Of a stretch of 64,000 nucleotides of DNA, positions 8,937 to 16,649 are shown in pieces (the stretch's first letter is position 1; the number at the start of each line of letters is the position of its first letter). The translations under genes and the position numbers were made by a program. The notes beneath the pieces were generated by a model. The model was not told the origin of the DNA. It made no database searches and saw only the letters and a program-made list of their open reading frames with translations. Origin of the DNA: Novosphingobium sp. HII-3 (GTDB taxonomy: Bacteria > Pseudomonadota > Alphaproteobacteria > Sphingomonadales > Sphingomonadaceae); NCBI RefSeq assembly GCF_002916655.1, contig NZ_PPSM01000014.1, positions 434,001-498,000 of the forward strand, written 5' to 3'.

Positions 8937-8961
8937 ATTGTCAAGTTTTGAGGTTGACAAT
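8937..8961. promoter_or_regulatory. Inverted repeat upstream of yezD (candidate Rrf2 operator)
   Basis: ATTGTCAA-N9-TTGACAAT is a perfect 8-bp-arm inverted repeat 33 bp upstream of the yezD start and downstream of the Rrf2 gene. Each arm also contains a TTGACA-like -35 hexamer. Position and symmetry suit a dimeric repressor, most simply the adjacent Rrf2 protein. Binding is inference. Confidence 0.5.
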
Positions 8962-8999
8962 GGGGAGAAGCACGAAGCTTTACTTTCAGGTCCGAAAGT

Positions 9000-9461
9000 T
9001 CAGCCCATGTCCGGGCCCGTGGCGCTTTCAAGCCCTTCGGCCGCCGGCACGGGGTCGATGCGGTCGGACAGGCGCACGCCGTCGAGCAGGCTGGCGGTGG
9101 CGTCGCGCACCTGAAGCATCAGGGCGCGGGTGCGGCAGTCCTTCTCCTCGACGCAGTTCTTGCATGTCTCGTGAGCGAAGCGGCTGGCGCAGGGCACCAG
9201 CGCGAGCGAGCCGCGCATGATCCGGATGAGGTCGCCATACGTGATGTCGATCGGCGGAACCCCCAGCCAGTATCCGCCATCCTTGCCGCGCTGCGAGGCG
9301 ACGATGCCGAAGCGCGAGAGTTCGGAAAGGATGACGGTGAGGAACTTGGCCGGGATGTTCTGCGTCTCGGCGATGTCAGTCAGGGGTATGGGCCCCTGGC
9401 CGTACTTGTCCGCGAGGTGCTGCATGGCGCGGATCGCATATCGGGTCTTCTGCGAAAGCAT
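9000..9461 (-). CDS. Rrf2 family transcriptional regulator
   Basis: A 153-residue Rrf2-type winged-helix regulator. The N-terminal LSQKTRYAIRAMQHLA start and GGYWLGVPPIDITYGDLIRIM wing are typical. The C-terminal half has four cysteines (CASRFAHETCKNCVEEKDC), compatible with Fe-S or thiol sensing as in IscR/NsrR, or with CymR/CysR-like control of sulfur genes. It lies between the TauD-type and yezD genes on the same strand. A sulfur-related role is inferred from context. Confidence 0.87.
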   Translation of the reverse strand: MLSQKTRYAIRAMQHLADKYGQGPIPLTDIAETQNIPAKFLTVILSELSRFGIVASQRGKDGGYWLGVPPIDITYGDLIRIMRGSLALVPCASRFAHETCKNCVEEKDCRTRALMLQVRDATASLLDGVRLSDRIDPVPAAEGLESATGPDMG

Positions 9462-9545
9462 CGGCGCATCACTCGCAAGGGTGGGGGGCCCTCACTTGCT
9501 CCAATCTCCGTCGCGCCGTCAACCCGGAGCGCCGCCGGTCCGGGC

Positions 9546-9578
9546 GGCGGCCGGTGGATTGTGCCGGCGCCGGCCGCC
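9546..9578 (-). terminator. Hairpin after the TauD-type gene
   Basis: GGCGGCCGG and CCGGCCGCC (9 bp arms, 15-nt loop) lie just beyond the dioxygenase stop in the 137-bp gap before the Rrf2 gene. G+C-rich without a T-tract on the minus strand; a possible partial terminator. Confidence 0.35.
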
Positions 9579-9598
9579 TGCCCTTCAGGCGGTCTGGC

Positions 9599-10486
9599 TC
9601 ACGCCACCTGATAGATGCGATCGACCTTTGCGGGGTCGGCGGCGACGCCGGGGCGCTCCTTGCCCGCGATGGTGGTGCGATGCATGACCCGGCCCTCGTC
9701 CGTGTAAGGGACGACGCGGTGCATCAGGCCCTGGTTGTTCCAGATCACGAGGTCGCCCTCCTGCCACTTGTGCGTGTAGACGAAGTCCGGCTGCGCGGCC
9801 CACTGCTGAAGCCGGGCGAGGAGGGCGCGTCCGTGCGCGCCGGGCATGCCGACGATCCCGTCCGCATGGGTGCCGAGCAGGAGCGACTTGCGCCCGTCGT
9901 CATGGGTCCAGACGAGCGGCTGTTCCATGACCGCGGCCATGGCCTTGTAGCGGGCGCGGCGCTCCTCGCTCGGATGGCCGTGGACCGGGCGGACAGCAGC
10001 CTCGACGCAATGGATGACCGTCAGCCCCTCGTACTCGCGCTTCTCGTCCTCGGGCAGGTGGTCCCACGCCGCGTAGAGATTGGCGAACTCGGTGGCACCG
10101 CCTGTGTCCGACAGCCTGCGCGCCGACAGCACGGTGGCCTTGGGCAGCGGCTGGTCGATCGTGATGCCGTCGATATGCCAGAAGAAAGTACCGAGCACGT
10201 AGTCCGGCTCCGAATTGAGCCTGCGGTCCAGCGTGATCTTGTAGACGTCGGGCGTTTCCGCGTCCGAACCGGGCACCTGACGCGTGAAGTTCACCCGGTC
10301 TCCCAGCCGGTCGGTGAAGGCGAGCTGCAATTCGTCCGACACGTTGATCTGCGGGAACACCAGCACGCCGCGCATTTCCAGTTCCCGGCGAACGGCCTCG
10401 ATTGTCTCGTCGTCAAGAAGGTGATCGGGGGAAACGTCGATAATGCCGCCGATGTGCGGCTTGATGGCGTTCACGCTGATGGTCAC
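9599..10486 (-). CDS. TauD/TfdA family 2-oxoglutarate-dependent dioxygenase
   Basis: A 295-residue non-heme Fe(II)/2-oxoglutarate oxygenase. The facial triad is H104-x-D106 (FFWHIDG) and H269 (VMHRTTI), with the expected downstream arginine region. Relatives release sulfite from taurine, hydroxylate aryloxyacetates or cleave alkyl sulfates. The GTG start at 10486 is chosen because GGAGAGGAG precedes it; the frame is open to 10585. The sulfite exporter and Rrf2 gene nearby favour an organosulfur substrate, but aryl ether or terpenoid substrates cannot be excluded. Confidence 0.88.
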   Translation of the reverse strand: MTISVNAIKPHIGGIIDVSPDHLLDDETIEAVRRELEMRGVLVFPQINVSDELQLAFTDRLGDRVNFTRQVPGSDAETPDVYKITLDRRLNSEPDYVLGTFFWHIDGITIDQPLPKATVLSARRLSDTGGATEFANLYAAWDHLPEDEKREYEGLTVIHCVEAAVRPVHGHPSEERRARYKAMAAVMEQPLVWTHDDGRKSLLLGTHADGIVGMPGAHGRALLARLQQWAAQPDFVYTHKWQEGDLVIWNNQGLMHRVVPYTDEGRVMHRTTIAGKERPGVAADPAKVDRIYQVA

Positions 10487-10522
10487 GAAAGGCTCCTCTC
10501 CGCAGGCCCCGATTGCCGGGTG

Positions 10523-10538
10523 CTGTACAGGTGTACAG
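10523..10538. promoter_or_regulatory. Palindromic operator upstream of the TauD-type gene
   Basis: CTGTACA-GG-TGTACAG, a perfect 7-bp-arm palindrome 37 bp upstream of the dioxygenase start, in the gap to the tonB-like gene. This looks like the binding site of a TetR, GntR or IclR-type repressor. No matching regulator gene is adjacent apart from the Rrf2 gene. Confidence 0.5.
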
Positions 10539-10591
10539 TGTGCGCCAATCCCGAACCTGTGTAAACCGTCAACAGCGCGGTGCACGGCGCC

Positions 10592-11341
10592 TCAGGGCAG
10601 ATCTTCCTCTGGATCGAAGTACCAGCCGTGCGTTTCCACCATAATCGCCGGCACCGGCTCTCCGCGGCTGTTCCGGGATGGCCTGAAGCGGAAGCGTTCG
10701 GTGATGAGCCGGCAGGTCGTGGCGTCGAGCGAGGGGCGTCCGCTGGACACCAGGATGCGGCAGTCGCTCACCCGGCCATCCACGCCGATGCGGTAGCGCA
10801 GCTTGAGTTCGCCGCCGGTCTTGCCCTCGCGCAGGTCGCGCGGAAGGTCGGAGAAGCGCAGGCGTCCGCGGATCTGCTCCGGGCGGGTGAGGGCGTCGTC
10901 ACCCTCGCCGTCGCCGTTCCCGTCACCCCCGCCACCATCGCCGTCGCCGATGCCGCCGGCCCCCTGTCCCGGGCCGGCGCGATCCGCGGCGCCGCTCTGC
11001 GCGGCTGCGCCGGTTCCGGCCCTGGGCGCGGTGACGACGGGCGGCGGCACGATGAGCGGGGGCACCCTGGCCGGAGGGGCGACGATCTGCGTGGCCTTGT
11101 TGCGCAGGTTCGGGGGCGAAGGGCGCCCTTTCGCGGCGGTGGAGCGCGCCTTGGCCGGGGTCTCCTTCGGGCGAGGCTCCTCCGGTTCGTTGCGCAGCGG
11201 CAGCACGGCGGCGAGCGCCTCGCGCCGTTCTTTCGGCGTCATCTGAGCGGCAAGCCCGGCCACCAGCGCGGCCACGCCGCCTGCCACGATCAGCAGTGAT
11301 GCGAGCGCGGATACCACGCGGTCGCGGGCGGACGTGTACAC
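10592..11341 (-). CDS. Energy transducer TonB-like protein
   Basis: A 249-residue protein with one N-terminal membrane anchor (about residues 10-30), a Pro/Lys/Glu-rich periplasmic spacer, an unusual Gly/Asp-rich linker (about residues 125-150), and a C-terminal TonB fold (GGELKLRYRIGVDGRVSDC ... FRFRPSRNSRGEPV). TonB proteins pass proton-motive force from ExbBD to outer-membrane receptors; no exbBD or receptor gene is in the window. The GTG start follows GAGGAG by about 9 nt. It could serve uptake of the hydrophobic substrate used by this cluster. Confidence 0.85.
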   Translation of the reverse strand: MYTSARDRVVSALASLLIVAGGVAALVAGLAAQMTPKERREALAAVLPLRNEPEEPRPKETPAKARSTAAKGRPSPPNLRNKATQIVAPPARVPPLIVPPPVVTAPRAGTGAAAQSGAADRAGPGQGAGGIGDGDGGGGDGNGDGEGDDALTRPEQIRGRLRFSDLPRDLREGKTGGELKLRYRIGVDGRVSDCRILVSSGRPSLDATTCRLITERFRFRPSRNSRGEPVPAIMVETHGWYFDPEEDLP

Positions 11342-11393
11342 TTCTCGGGTCTCCTCGGCAGGAGAACCCGAAGAACGGCGGGTTGGTTGCGCG

Positions 11394-11948
11394 CTACCGG
11401 AAGAGCCGACGCAGCCAGGCCAGCATGCGCGCGATCAGGGAAACCGAAGGCCCGGAGGCGCTGGCCCGCGCATCGTCACCGGCTGATCGCGGGGCGGCTC
11501 CGGCTGCGCCTGTCTCCGCCTCGATGCGCGCCTTCAGGTCCTCGGCGAAGCTGCGGGCGAAACGGGGAAGCACGGGGCCACCCATCGCTTCCCACATCGG
11601 CGCCATCGGCCCCGACCCGCGCACCTGCACGGCCAGCGTGATCGCCGTGCCGTCTCCGTCGGCCGCCGCACGGTAGGAGCCGGCCCCCTCGACCGGATCG
11701 CCCAGCAGGCGGAACGCGAAGTCCACCTCCTGCGGGCCCGCCCAGCGGGTGACGTGCACCGCCACCTTCACCGTCCGCACGAGCCCGCCGACCCCGACCT
11801 TGAGCGTCCAGACAGAGTTGTCCGCATCGGTGATCTCGCAGGCCTGGTAGCCCGGCATGATCTGCGCCCAGCGATCCACGTCGCGAGCATAGTTCCAGGC
11901 GAGCTCGAGGGGGGCGGCGACCCGGACGCTCTGGCTCGTCTCGATCAC
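11394..11948 (-). CDS. SRPBCC (START/Bet v1-like) family protein
   Basis: A 184-residue SRPBCC-fold protein: an opening beta strand with VRVAAPLELAWNYARDVDRWAQIMPG, then alternating strands and a long C-terminal helix ending in a basic tail (ARMLAWLRRLFR). Such proteins bind hydrophobic ligands and are common in polyketide, steroid and aromatic pathways. The GTG start overlaps the stop of the upstream flavoprotein gene by 4 bp (GTGA), so the two are translationally coupled and probably act on the same compound. Confidence 0.8.
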   Translation of the reverse strand: MIETSQSVRVAAPLELAWNYARDVDRWAQIMPGYQACEITDADNSVWTLKVGVGGLVRTVKVAVHVTRWAGPQEVDFAFRLLGDPVEGAGSYRAAADGDGTAITLAVQVRGSGPMAPMWEAMGGPVLPRFARSFAEDLKARIEAETGAAGAAPRSAGDDARASASGPSVSLIARMLAWLRRLFR

Positions 11949-13642
11949 AGGCCCATTCGCTCCGCCTCGCGCGCCAGCCGGTCGCTGGGTCTGCCGGCCG
12001 CGTGCTGCGCCGCCAGCCAGCCGTAGGTCATGCCCCGGGCGTTGGAGATGCCCGACTGCATGACCGCGCCCGTTTCCATCCGGGCCTGCGAGTTCCCGGC
12101 GACGTAGAGGCCCTGTATCGGCGCGTCGTTCCAGTCGAGCGCCTGCCCGTGCATGTCAGTGAGGATGCCGGACGAACTGATCGCGGTTCCGCCCATCCGC
12201 TCCAGCCGGACGGCGTGGAATGGCCCCTCTTGCAGGGGACCGAGCACGGGGCTGGGCTTGTGGTAGGGATCGCCGCACATCCAGGTGCTCCATGGATGCG
12301 TGCCGCGCCCGTAGTCCGGATCGACCCCGCGCTCGGCATTCGGGTTGAACCGCGCCACGGTCTCTTCCAGCCCGTCGGGATCGACGCCGATGACCTGTGC
12401 CAGCTCGCGCAGCGTATCGGCCTGCGCTCCGAATCCTTCCGGCCAGTCCGAGCCCGGCATGATCGAGCCGAAGGGGTACTTCTCGCGCGCCTGGCTGTCG
12501 ATGATCGCCCAGCAGGGGAAGTTGGGGTGCGTCTGGTTCGAGCCGTCGATCTGGTCGATGGTGTAGTAGAAGCTGCGGTAGAACGCCTCGTTGCCGAAGC
12601 GTTTTCCCGCCCGGTTGACGACGATCGTGTGCGGCTGGCCGATTACGGGCAGCGCGCTGTTCCAGAGGGGCTGGCCATCCTCCCCCTCCATCCCGGGGAT
12701 GGTGAAACCCAGCGAAGTGATGTCCGGCACGCGCGCGATGCGTGCGCCGAGCGGGCTGGTGAGCCGGAAGTTCGCGCCGTCCACCGTCGAGAACACCATC
12801 GATCCAAGCTCCAGCTGCTGTCCCAGCGTGCGGTTGAAGCCCTGATGGCGTTCGTAGCTGGAAACCGAGACGAGAACCCCACGCCGTGCCCTGACGAAGA
12901 TGTCCCGCCCGTCGCGCACCGCCCGCACACCGACGACGCGCGAGCCGTCGGCGATCAGTTCCTCCACGCCGGTCTCGGTCATAAGCGTGACGCCATGATC
13001 GATGGCGCCCTTGACGAAGTAGGCGGCCAAGCCGGGTCCGAGGCAGCGCTCATCCTTCGTCAGGCGGTCCGCCATACGGCCGAAATCCCACTTCACGATA
13101 TTGGCCGTACCGCCTGCGGCGAACATGTCGTGGTGGGTCAGACCATAGGGCATCTGCGGGGAAATACGGGTGCCTGCCTGCCACTCCCCCAGCGTTGCGG
13201 CCGGGAACGGCTCCACCTCCAGCATTCGGCCCTCGGCCACGGCATCGTTGCTGTGGCCGTAGTAGTAATCCGGACAGTCACGGATCACCTCCATCCTGAG
13301 GCCGATGCGGTCCTCGAAATAGGAGAGCGCCTCGCGGGCGTGAACGACTTTGTTGAGGATCGCGAGATCGGCGCCGTATCCCATCGAAAGCCGCTGGAGG
13401 TAGCGGAAGCCGCTTTCCGCGCTGTCCTCCAGGCCAAGATCAGCGGCGTGATGGTTCCCGGCCACCCAGACCTCACCCATCGACAGGGCCGTCACGCCGC
13501 CAAGGAGTACGGATTTCTCCAGCACCATCGCCTCCAGGCCTTGGTCGCGGGCCGTTATGGCAGCGGAGAGACCGGCAATTCCGGACCCAATCGACACGAA
13601 ATCGGTTTCGGCGTCCCACTTTCGGGGAGTGTTATCGAGCAT
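11945..13642 (-). CDS. FAD-dependent oxidoreductase, 3-ketosteroid dehydrogenase-like
   Basis: A 565-residue flavoprotein of the FAD_binding_2 family (KstD / fumarate reductase flavoprotein superfamily). The N-terminal Rossmann motif FVSIGSGIAGLSAA is followed by an LEKSVLLGGVTALS segment, and the C-terminus has the FAD-contacting GLYVAGNSQARMETG and GISNARGMTYG stretches. The start at 13642 has GGAGAAG at good spacing. KstD-like enzymes desaturate steroid A-rings; this assignment is by architecture, and an unrelated cyclic enone could be the substrate. Coupled to the SRPBCC gene by a 4-bp overlap. Confidence 0.85.
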   Translation of the reverse strand: MLDNTPRKWDAETDFVSIGSGIAGLSAAITARDQGLEAMVLEKSVLLGGVTALSMGEVWVAGNHHAADLGLEDSAESGFRYLQRLSMGYGADLAILNKVVHAREALSYFEDRIGLRMEVIRDCPDYYYGHSNDAVAEGRMLEVEPFPAATLGEWQAGTRISPQMPYGLTHHDMFAAGGTANIVKWDFGRMADRLTKDERCLGPGLAAYFVKGAIDHGVTLMTETGVEELIADGSRVVGVRAVRDGRDIFVRARRGVLVSVSSYERHQGFNRTLGQQLELGSMVFSTVDGANFRLTSPLGARIARVPDITSLGFTIPGMEGEDGQPLWNSALPVIGQPHTIVVNRAGKRFGNEAFYRSFYYTIDQIDGSNQTHPNFPCWAIIDSQAREKYPFGSIMPGSDWPEGFGAQADTLRELAQVIGVDPDGLEETVARFNPNAERGVDPDYGRGTHPWSTWMCGDPYHKPSPVLGPLQEGPFHAVRLERMGGTAISSSGILTDMHGQALDWNDAPIQGLYVAGNSQARMETGAVMQSGISNARGMTYGWLAAQHAAGRPSDRLAREAERMGL

Positions 13643-13869
13643 AGACGCATCTTCTCCAGCCTGCCGGTCTCCTCTTGGGCGGGACCTTTGCACGGCGCGA
13701 GTGTATTTTAACACCTTTGTCGTTTCAACCGCTACTGGTAATTTCCGCGTCTCCTGGACGCCTTCAGCTTTCCTTCGGCTTTTTAAGCACCTTCAGGGTT
13801 TCAATCGCCATACGCTCAATCGCCGCAGCGTAATGGAACTGCGTTGCGACAAGCGGTGGAGGGGAGGGC

Positions 13870-13894
13870 GGAACCTTGCGTTCCACTGCTTGTT
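13870..13894 (+). promoter_or_regulatory. Candidate EcfG promoter of the glsB-like gene
   Basis: GGAAC-N16-TGTT, 36 bp upstream of the start codon at 13930. The alphaproteobacterial EcfG consensus is GGAAC-N16/17-cGTT; only the first -10 base differs. GlsB/YeaQ proteins are common general stress targets, which supports the call. Confidence 0.6.
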
Positions 13895-13929
13895 ATGGGT
13901 TCAGAACACGCTATCCCGGAGACGAACCC

Positions 13930-14199
13930 ATGACCCTCCTTCTTATTCTGCTTGTCGGCGGTATCATCGGCTGGCTCGCATCCATTCTGATGCGCACCGA
14001 CGCCCAGCAGGGTGTTTTCCTGAACATCGTCGTCGGCATCGTCGGCGCCGTGATCGCCGGCTTCATCATCACTCCGCTCATCGGCGGCGCGCCGATCACC
14101 AGTGGCTCGTTCGACATCCTGTCGCTCTTTGCCTCTTTCCTCGGCGCCGTGATCCTGCTGGCGATCGTCAACCTCTTCCGTCGCGGCTCGGTTCGCTAA
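13930..14199 (+). CDS. GlsB/YeaQ/YmgE family stress response membrane protein
   Basis: An 89-residue small inner-membrane protein with three hydrophobic helices rich in glycine (LLILLVGGIIGWLASILM; VVGIVGAVIAGFIITPL; FLGAVILLAIVNLF), the transglycosylase-associated protein pattern. The ATG at 13930 has GGAGAC 7 nt upstream. A candidate EcfG promoter lies just before it and a strong hairpin follows it, so it is probably monocistronic and stress-induced. Molecular role unknown. Confidence 0.87.
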   Translation: MTLLLILLVGGIIGWLASILMRTDAQQGVFLNIVVGIVGAVIAGFIITPLIGGAPITSGSFDILSLFASFLGAVILLAIVNLFRRGSVR

Positions 14200-14214
14200 G
14201 AGCCCCACGGCAAG

Positions 14215-14239
14215 GGCCGGGCAGCATCGCTGCCCGGCC
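14215..14239 (+). terminator. Hairpin terminator after the glsB-like gene
   Basis: GGCCGGGCAGC-ATC-GCTGCCCGGCC: 11 perfect base pairs with a 3-nt loop, 15 bp after the stop codon. The following bases (TATTGG) are only mildly T-rich. Confidence 0.65.
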
Positions 14240-14314
14240 TATTGGGGTACGCGCGTTGCCCTTGATCTGAATGAACGCGTCTGAAACTGTAACAGGGACA
14301 AAGGATCTCTAGCC

Positions 14315-14599
14315 ATGAAAGCCAATACCACCTCGCGTCTGGCCATGATCGCGGTCGCGTCGGCGGCTCTCGGACTCGCCGCCTGCAACAATCCCACGGA
14401 CGACGCCACGGAACAGGCCGCAGACGCGGTGGAGGCACGGTCGGACGCTGCTGCGGACGCGCTTGAGACCCAGGCCGCCGCCACCAGTGGTGCTGCCGCT
14501 GATGCCCTCGAGAACCAGGCTGACGCCGTTGAGGATGCCGGCGAAGCCAAGGCTGACGCCCTCGAGGAAGCGGCCGACGAGGCTAAGCAGAACCCCTGA
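14315..14599 (+). CDS. Small Ala/Asp/Glu-rich lipoprotein
   Basis: A 94-residue secreted lipoprotein: basic n-region, hydrophobic segment and a lipobox LAAC at about residues 21-24. The mature part is acidic, with heptad-like alternation of AADA, ALE and ADAL units that predicts a long amphipathic helix or coiled coil, reminiscent of other small sphingomonad stress lipoproteins. No EcfG promoter is visible. Function unknown. Confidence 0.75.
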   Translation: MKANTTSRLAMIAVASAALGLAACNNPTDDATEQAADAVEARSDAAADALETQAAATSGAAADALENQADAVEDAGEAKADALEEAADEAKQNP

Positions 14600-14686
14600 T
14601 CCTGCCAAGGCTGCGCTTCAACGCCGGCCAAGGTTGGCTTGCCCTCGTTCGCCACCCCCTTGCAGAACGAGGACGACCACGGGAGA

Positions 14687-14714
14687 GGATGGCGGTAACC
14701 CCGCCATCCTTTTT
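14687..14714 (+). terminator. Intrinsic terminator after the lipoprotein gene
   Basis: GGATGGCGG-TAACC-CCGCCATCC followed by TTTTT: 9 perfect base pairs plus a five-T tract, a textbook Rho-independent terminator. Confidence 0.85.
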
Positions 14715-14873
14715 CGCGTCTGCCGCCTGCCTAATTGTGCCCAATGTGAAAATGGCACTATTGCACGCTTGAATTGTGGGGCGGCTCGTCAGAAATAGGC
14801 GCGTACGTTCTCCAGCTCCGGCGCAGGCCGGGGGTGCAGCCAAGCTTCGATAACCTGAACAGGAAAACAAGCC

Positions 14874-15476
14874 ATGACCATTGCCCTGATGCCGCTGCCC
14901 TACGCGCAGGACGCGCTCGAACCGCACGTTTCGAGCAAGACGCTGGAAATCCACCACGGCGCGCACCACAAGACGTACGTCGACAAGCTGAACGCCGCGA
15001 TCGCGGGAACCGAGAACGAAGGCAAGCCGGTCGAGGAAATCGCCAGGAACTCGTCGGGCCCGCTGTTCAACAACTCCGCGCAGACCTGGAACCACGGCTT
15101 CTACTGGCACTCGCTCAGCCCCGAGAAGACCGAGCCGAGCGAGGCGCTTGCCGCTGCCATCACGGCCGACTTCGGTTCGATGGACGCGCTGCTCGAAGCG
15201 CTCTCGAACGAGGCGATCAATCACTTTTCGAACGGCTGGGCCTGGCTCGTCGTGGATGGCGGCAAGCTCAAGGTCATTTCGACCCACGACGCCGACAGCG
15301 CTCTCGTCAAGGACGTGAACCCGCTGCTGACCGTCGACGTGTGGGAGCACGCCTACTACATCGACCAGATGAACAAGCGCCCCGCCTACGTGAAGGCCGT
15401 TCTCGAGAACATTCTGAACTGGAAGTTCGCGTCCGAGAACTTTGACCGCGGCACCGACTGGGTCTACCCTTCGTAA
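14874..15476 (+). CDS. sodB: Superoxide dismutase [Fe]
   Basis: A 200-residue Fe/Mn-type superoxide dismutase that converts superoxide to oxygen and hydrogen peroxide in the cytoplasm. Metal ligands are visible: the first His in the HHGAHHKTYVDKLN helix, the second in QTWNHGFYW, then the Asp and His of the VDVWEHAYYIDQ signature. The FNNSAQTWNH context favours the iron form. It lies next to the stress locus; no EcfG promoter was found in the 160 bp upstream. Confidence 0.95.
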   Translation: MTIALMPLPYAQDALEPHVSSKTLEIHHGAHHKTYVDKLNAAIAGTENEGKPVEEIARNSSGPLFNNSAQTWNHGFYWHSLSPEKTEPSEALAAAITADFGSMDALLEALSNEAINHFSNGWAWLVVDGGKLKVISTHDADSALVKDVNPLLTVDVWEHAYYIDQMNKRPAYVKAVLENILNWKFASENFDRGTDWVYPS

Positions 15477-15500
15477 GCCGGATGGCCTGAAGATCGTTGA

Positions 15501-15530
15501 AGCCCCCGCGGCCGCAAGGCTGCGGGGGCT
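15501..15530. terminator. Terminator between sodB and ecfG
   Basis: AGCCCCCGC (15501-15509) pairs with GCGGGGGCT (15522-15530), followed by TTCG. It ends sodB and could also serve the convergent ecfG transcript. Confidence 0.7.
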
Positions 15531-15651
15531 TTCGCGTAAAGGCGCCGCGTGCAAGGCAAGGCGCCGCATCCTCGCGGGCGCGGCGCCTGTGCTTCATTCG
15601 TTTGTGCGAAGATCGTGGCGGCTCTTCCGTTCCAGCAGGAGCAGCCGGTGG

Positions 15652-16215
15652 TCAGCCCGCCTTGCGTGCCCGGACTTCGACGGGCTGCGGCGGCTGGTCG
15701 CCATCGAGCATCCGGGCCAGATCGGCGCGGGCGCGGGCAACGCGGCTCTTCATGGTGCCGATCGGACAGCCGGCGATCTCCGCCGCTTCCTCGTAGCTGA
15801 AGCCGGAGGCGCCGACGAGCAGCACAGCCTCCCTGCGCTCCGGAGCGAGCTTCTGCAGGGCGGATTCCATGTCGCCCAGGTGCAACGGGCCTTCCTGGTC
15901 GGCTTCCATGACAAGCATTCGCTCGACCGCGCCTTCGTCAAGGTCCGTCTGGCGCTTCGACCGACGCAGCTCGGAGAGGTAGTGGTTGCGCAGGATCGCG
16001 AAGGTCCAGGCGCGCATGTTCGTGCCGGCCTGGTAACGCTCCCGCGCGGTCCACGCCTTGATCGCGGCCTCTTGTACGAGATCGTCTGCAAAGTCGGAGC
16101 GGCCGGAGAGACCGCGGGCGAAGGCGCGAAGGTGAGGGAGGACGGCGAGAAGTTCCTTGCGGAAACCTTCATCAGTGGAGTTCGGCGTGATCCGCTCAGG
16201 CATCGTCGCTGTCAT
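15652..16215 (-). CDS. ecfG: General stress ECF sigma factor EcfG
   Basis: A 187-residue ECF sigma factor of the EcfG group, the effector of the alphaproteobacterial general stress response. Region 2 (LRAFARGLSGRSDFADDLVQEAAIKAW ... AWTFAILRNH) and region 4 (LAPERREAVLLVGASGFSYEEAAEI, GTMKSRVARAR) are complete. It overlaps the nepR gene by 20 bp, the classical nepR-ecfG arrangement, so anti-sigma and sigma are co-translated. An ATG four codons in (16203) is an alternative start. The symmetric promoter at 16536-16562 makes the operon autoregulated by EcfG. Confidence 0.93.
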   Translation of the reverse strand: MTATMPERITPNSTDEGFRKELLAVLPHLRAFARGLSGRSDFADDLVQEAAIKAWTARERYQAGTNMRAWTFAILRNHYLSELRRSKRQTDLDEGAVERMLVMEADQEGPLHLGDMESALQKLAPERREAVLLVGASGFSYEEAAEIAGCPIGTMKSRVARARADLARMLDGDQPPQPVEVRARKAG

Positions 16216-16387
16216 CCAGCTTCTTCAGGAGATCCTTGAAGCTGTCCGGCAGCGGTTCTTCCACCACGGAGTTATAGAGCTTCCTCAACCCCCCGGCCCA
16301 GCCGGGCTCACCGTCCTTGCGGACTTCAGGCGGTAGGCCCGGCATCATCTGGCCGGGTGCACCACGTCCATTGGGCTGACTCAACAC
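16196..16387 (-). CDS. nepR: NepR family anti-sigma factor
   Basis: A 63-residue anti-sigma factor that sequesters EcfG until phosphorylated PhyR displaces it. The C-terminal core GGLRKLYNSVVEEPLPDSFKDLLKKLD matches the two-helix NepR signature. I chose the GTG at 16387 (or the following TTG), because AAGGGAG lies just upstream and the protein then has the usual NepR size; the frame is open to 16435. It overlaps ecfG. Confidence 0.92.
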   Translation of the reverse strand: MLSQPNGRGAPGQMMPGLPPEVRKDGEPGWAGGLRKLYNSVVEEPLPDSFKDLLKKLDDSDDA

Positions 16388-16535
16388 GAACTCCCTTTCC
16401 CGAGTACACTTGCGGCGAGACCGGAAGCCGGTCAAGCCCGGAGCGCGGCGATTATCCTTATGGCTAACAGCCTAAGTCACGGCGCTGCACGGGCCCCGTC
16501 CGATCTGCAAGCGAAACGGACGTCCTTTGAAAACT

Positions 16536-16562
16536 GGAACAATCGACGCAATGCATAGTTCC
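16536..16562. promoter_or_regulatory. Symmetric bidirectional EcfG promoter (nepR-ecfG / phyK-like)
   Basis: GGAAC (16536-16540), N17, GTTCC (16558-16562). Plus strand: GGAAC-N16-AGTT toward the histidine kinase gene. Minus strand: GGAAC-N16-TGTT toward nepR-ecfG. The -35 of each promoter overlaps the -10 of the other, so only one polymerase can occupy it at a time. Same layout as the elements at 19637, 22569 and 27514. Confidence 0.7.
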
Positions 16563-16649
16563 CCTTTTCTGAAAGTGTTGGCATAGCGCGGTGCCTGTGG
16601 TCAGATGTGATCGCAAGTCACGGATTTTGAGGGTACAGGACGTTGCGGG

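Noticed and set aside
14600..14873. EcfG promoter for sodB
   Set aside because: No GGAAC in the upstream region; sodB is only a neighbour of the stress locus on present evidence.
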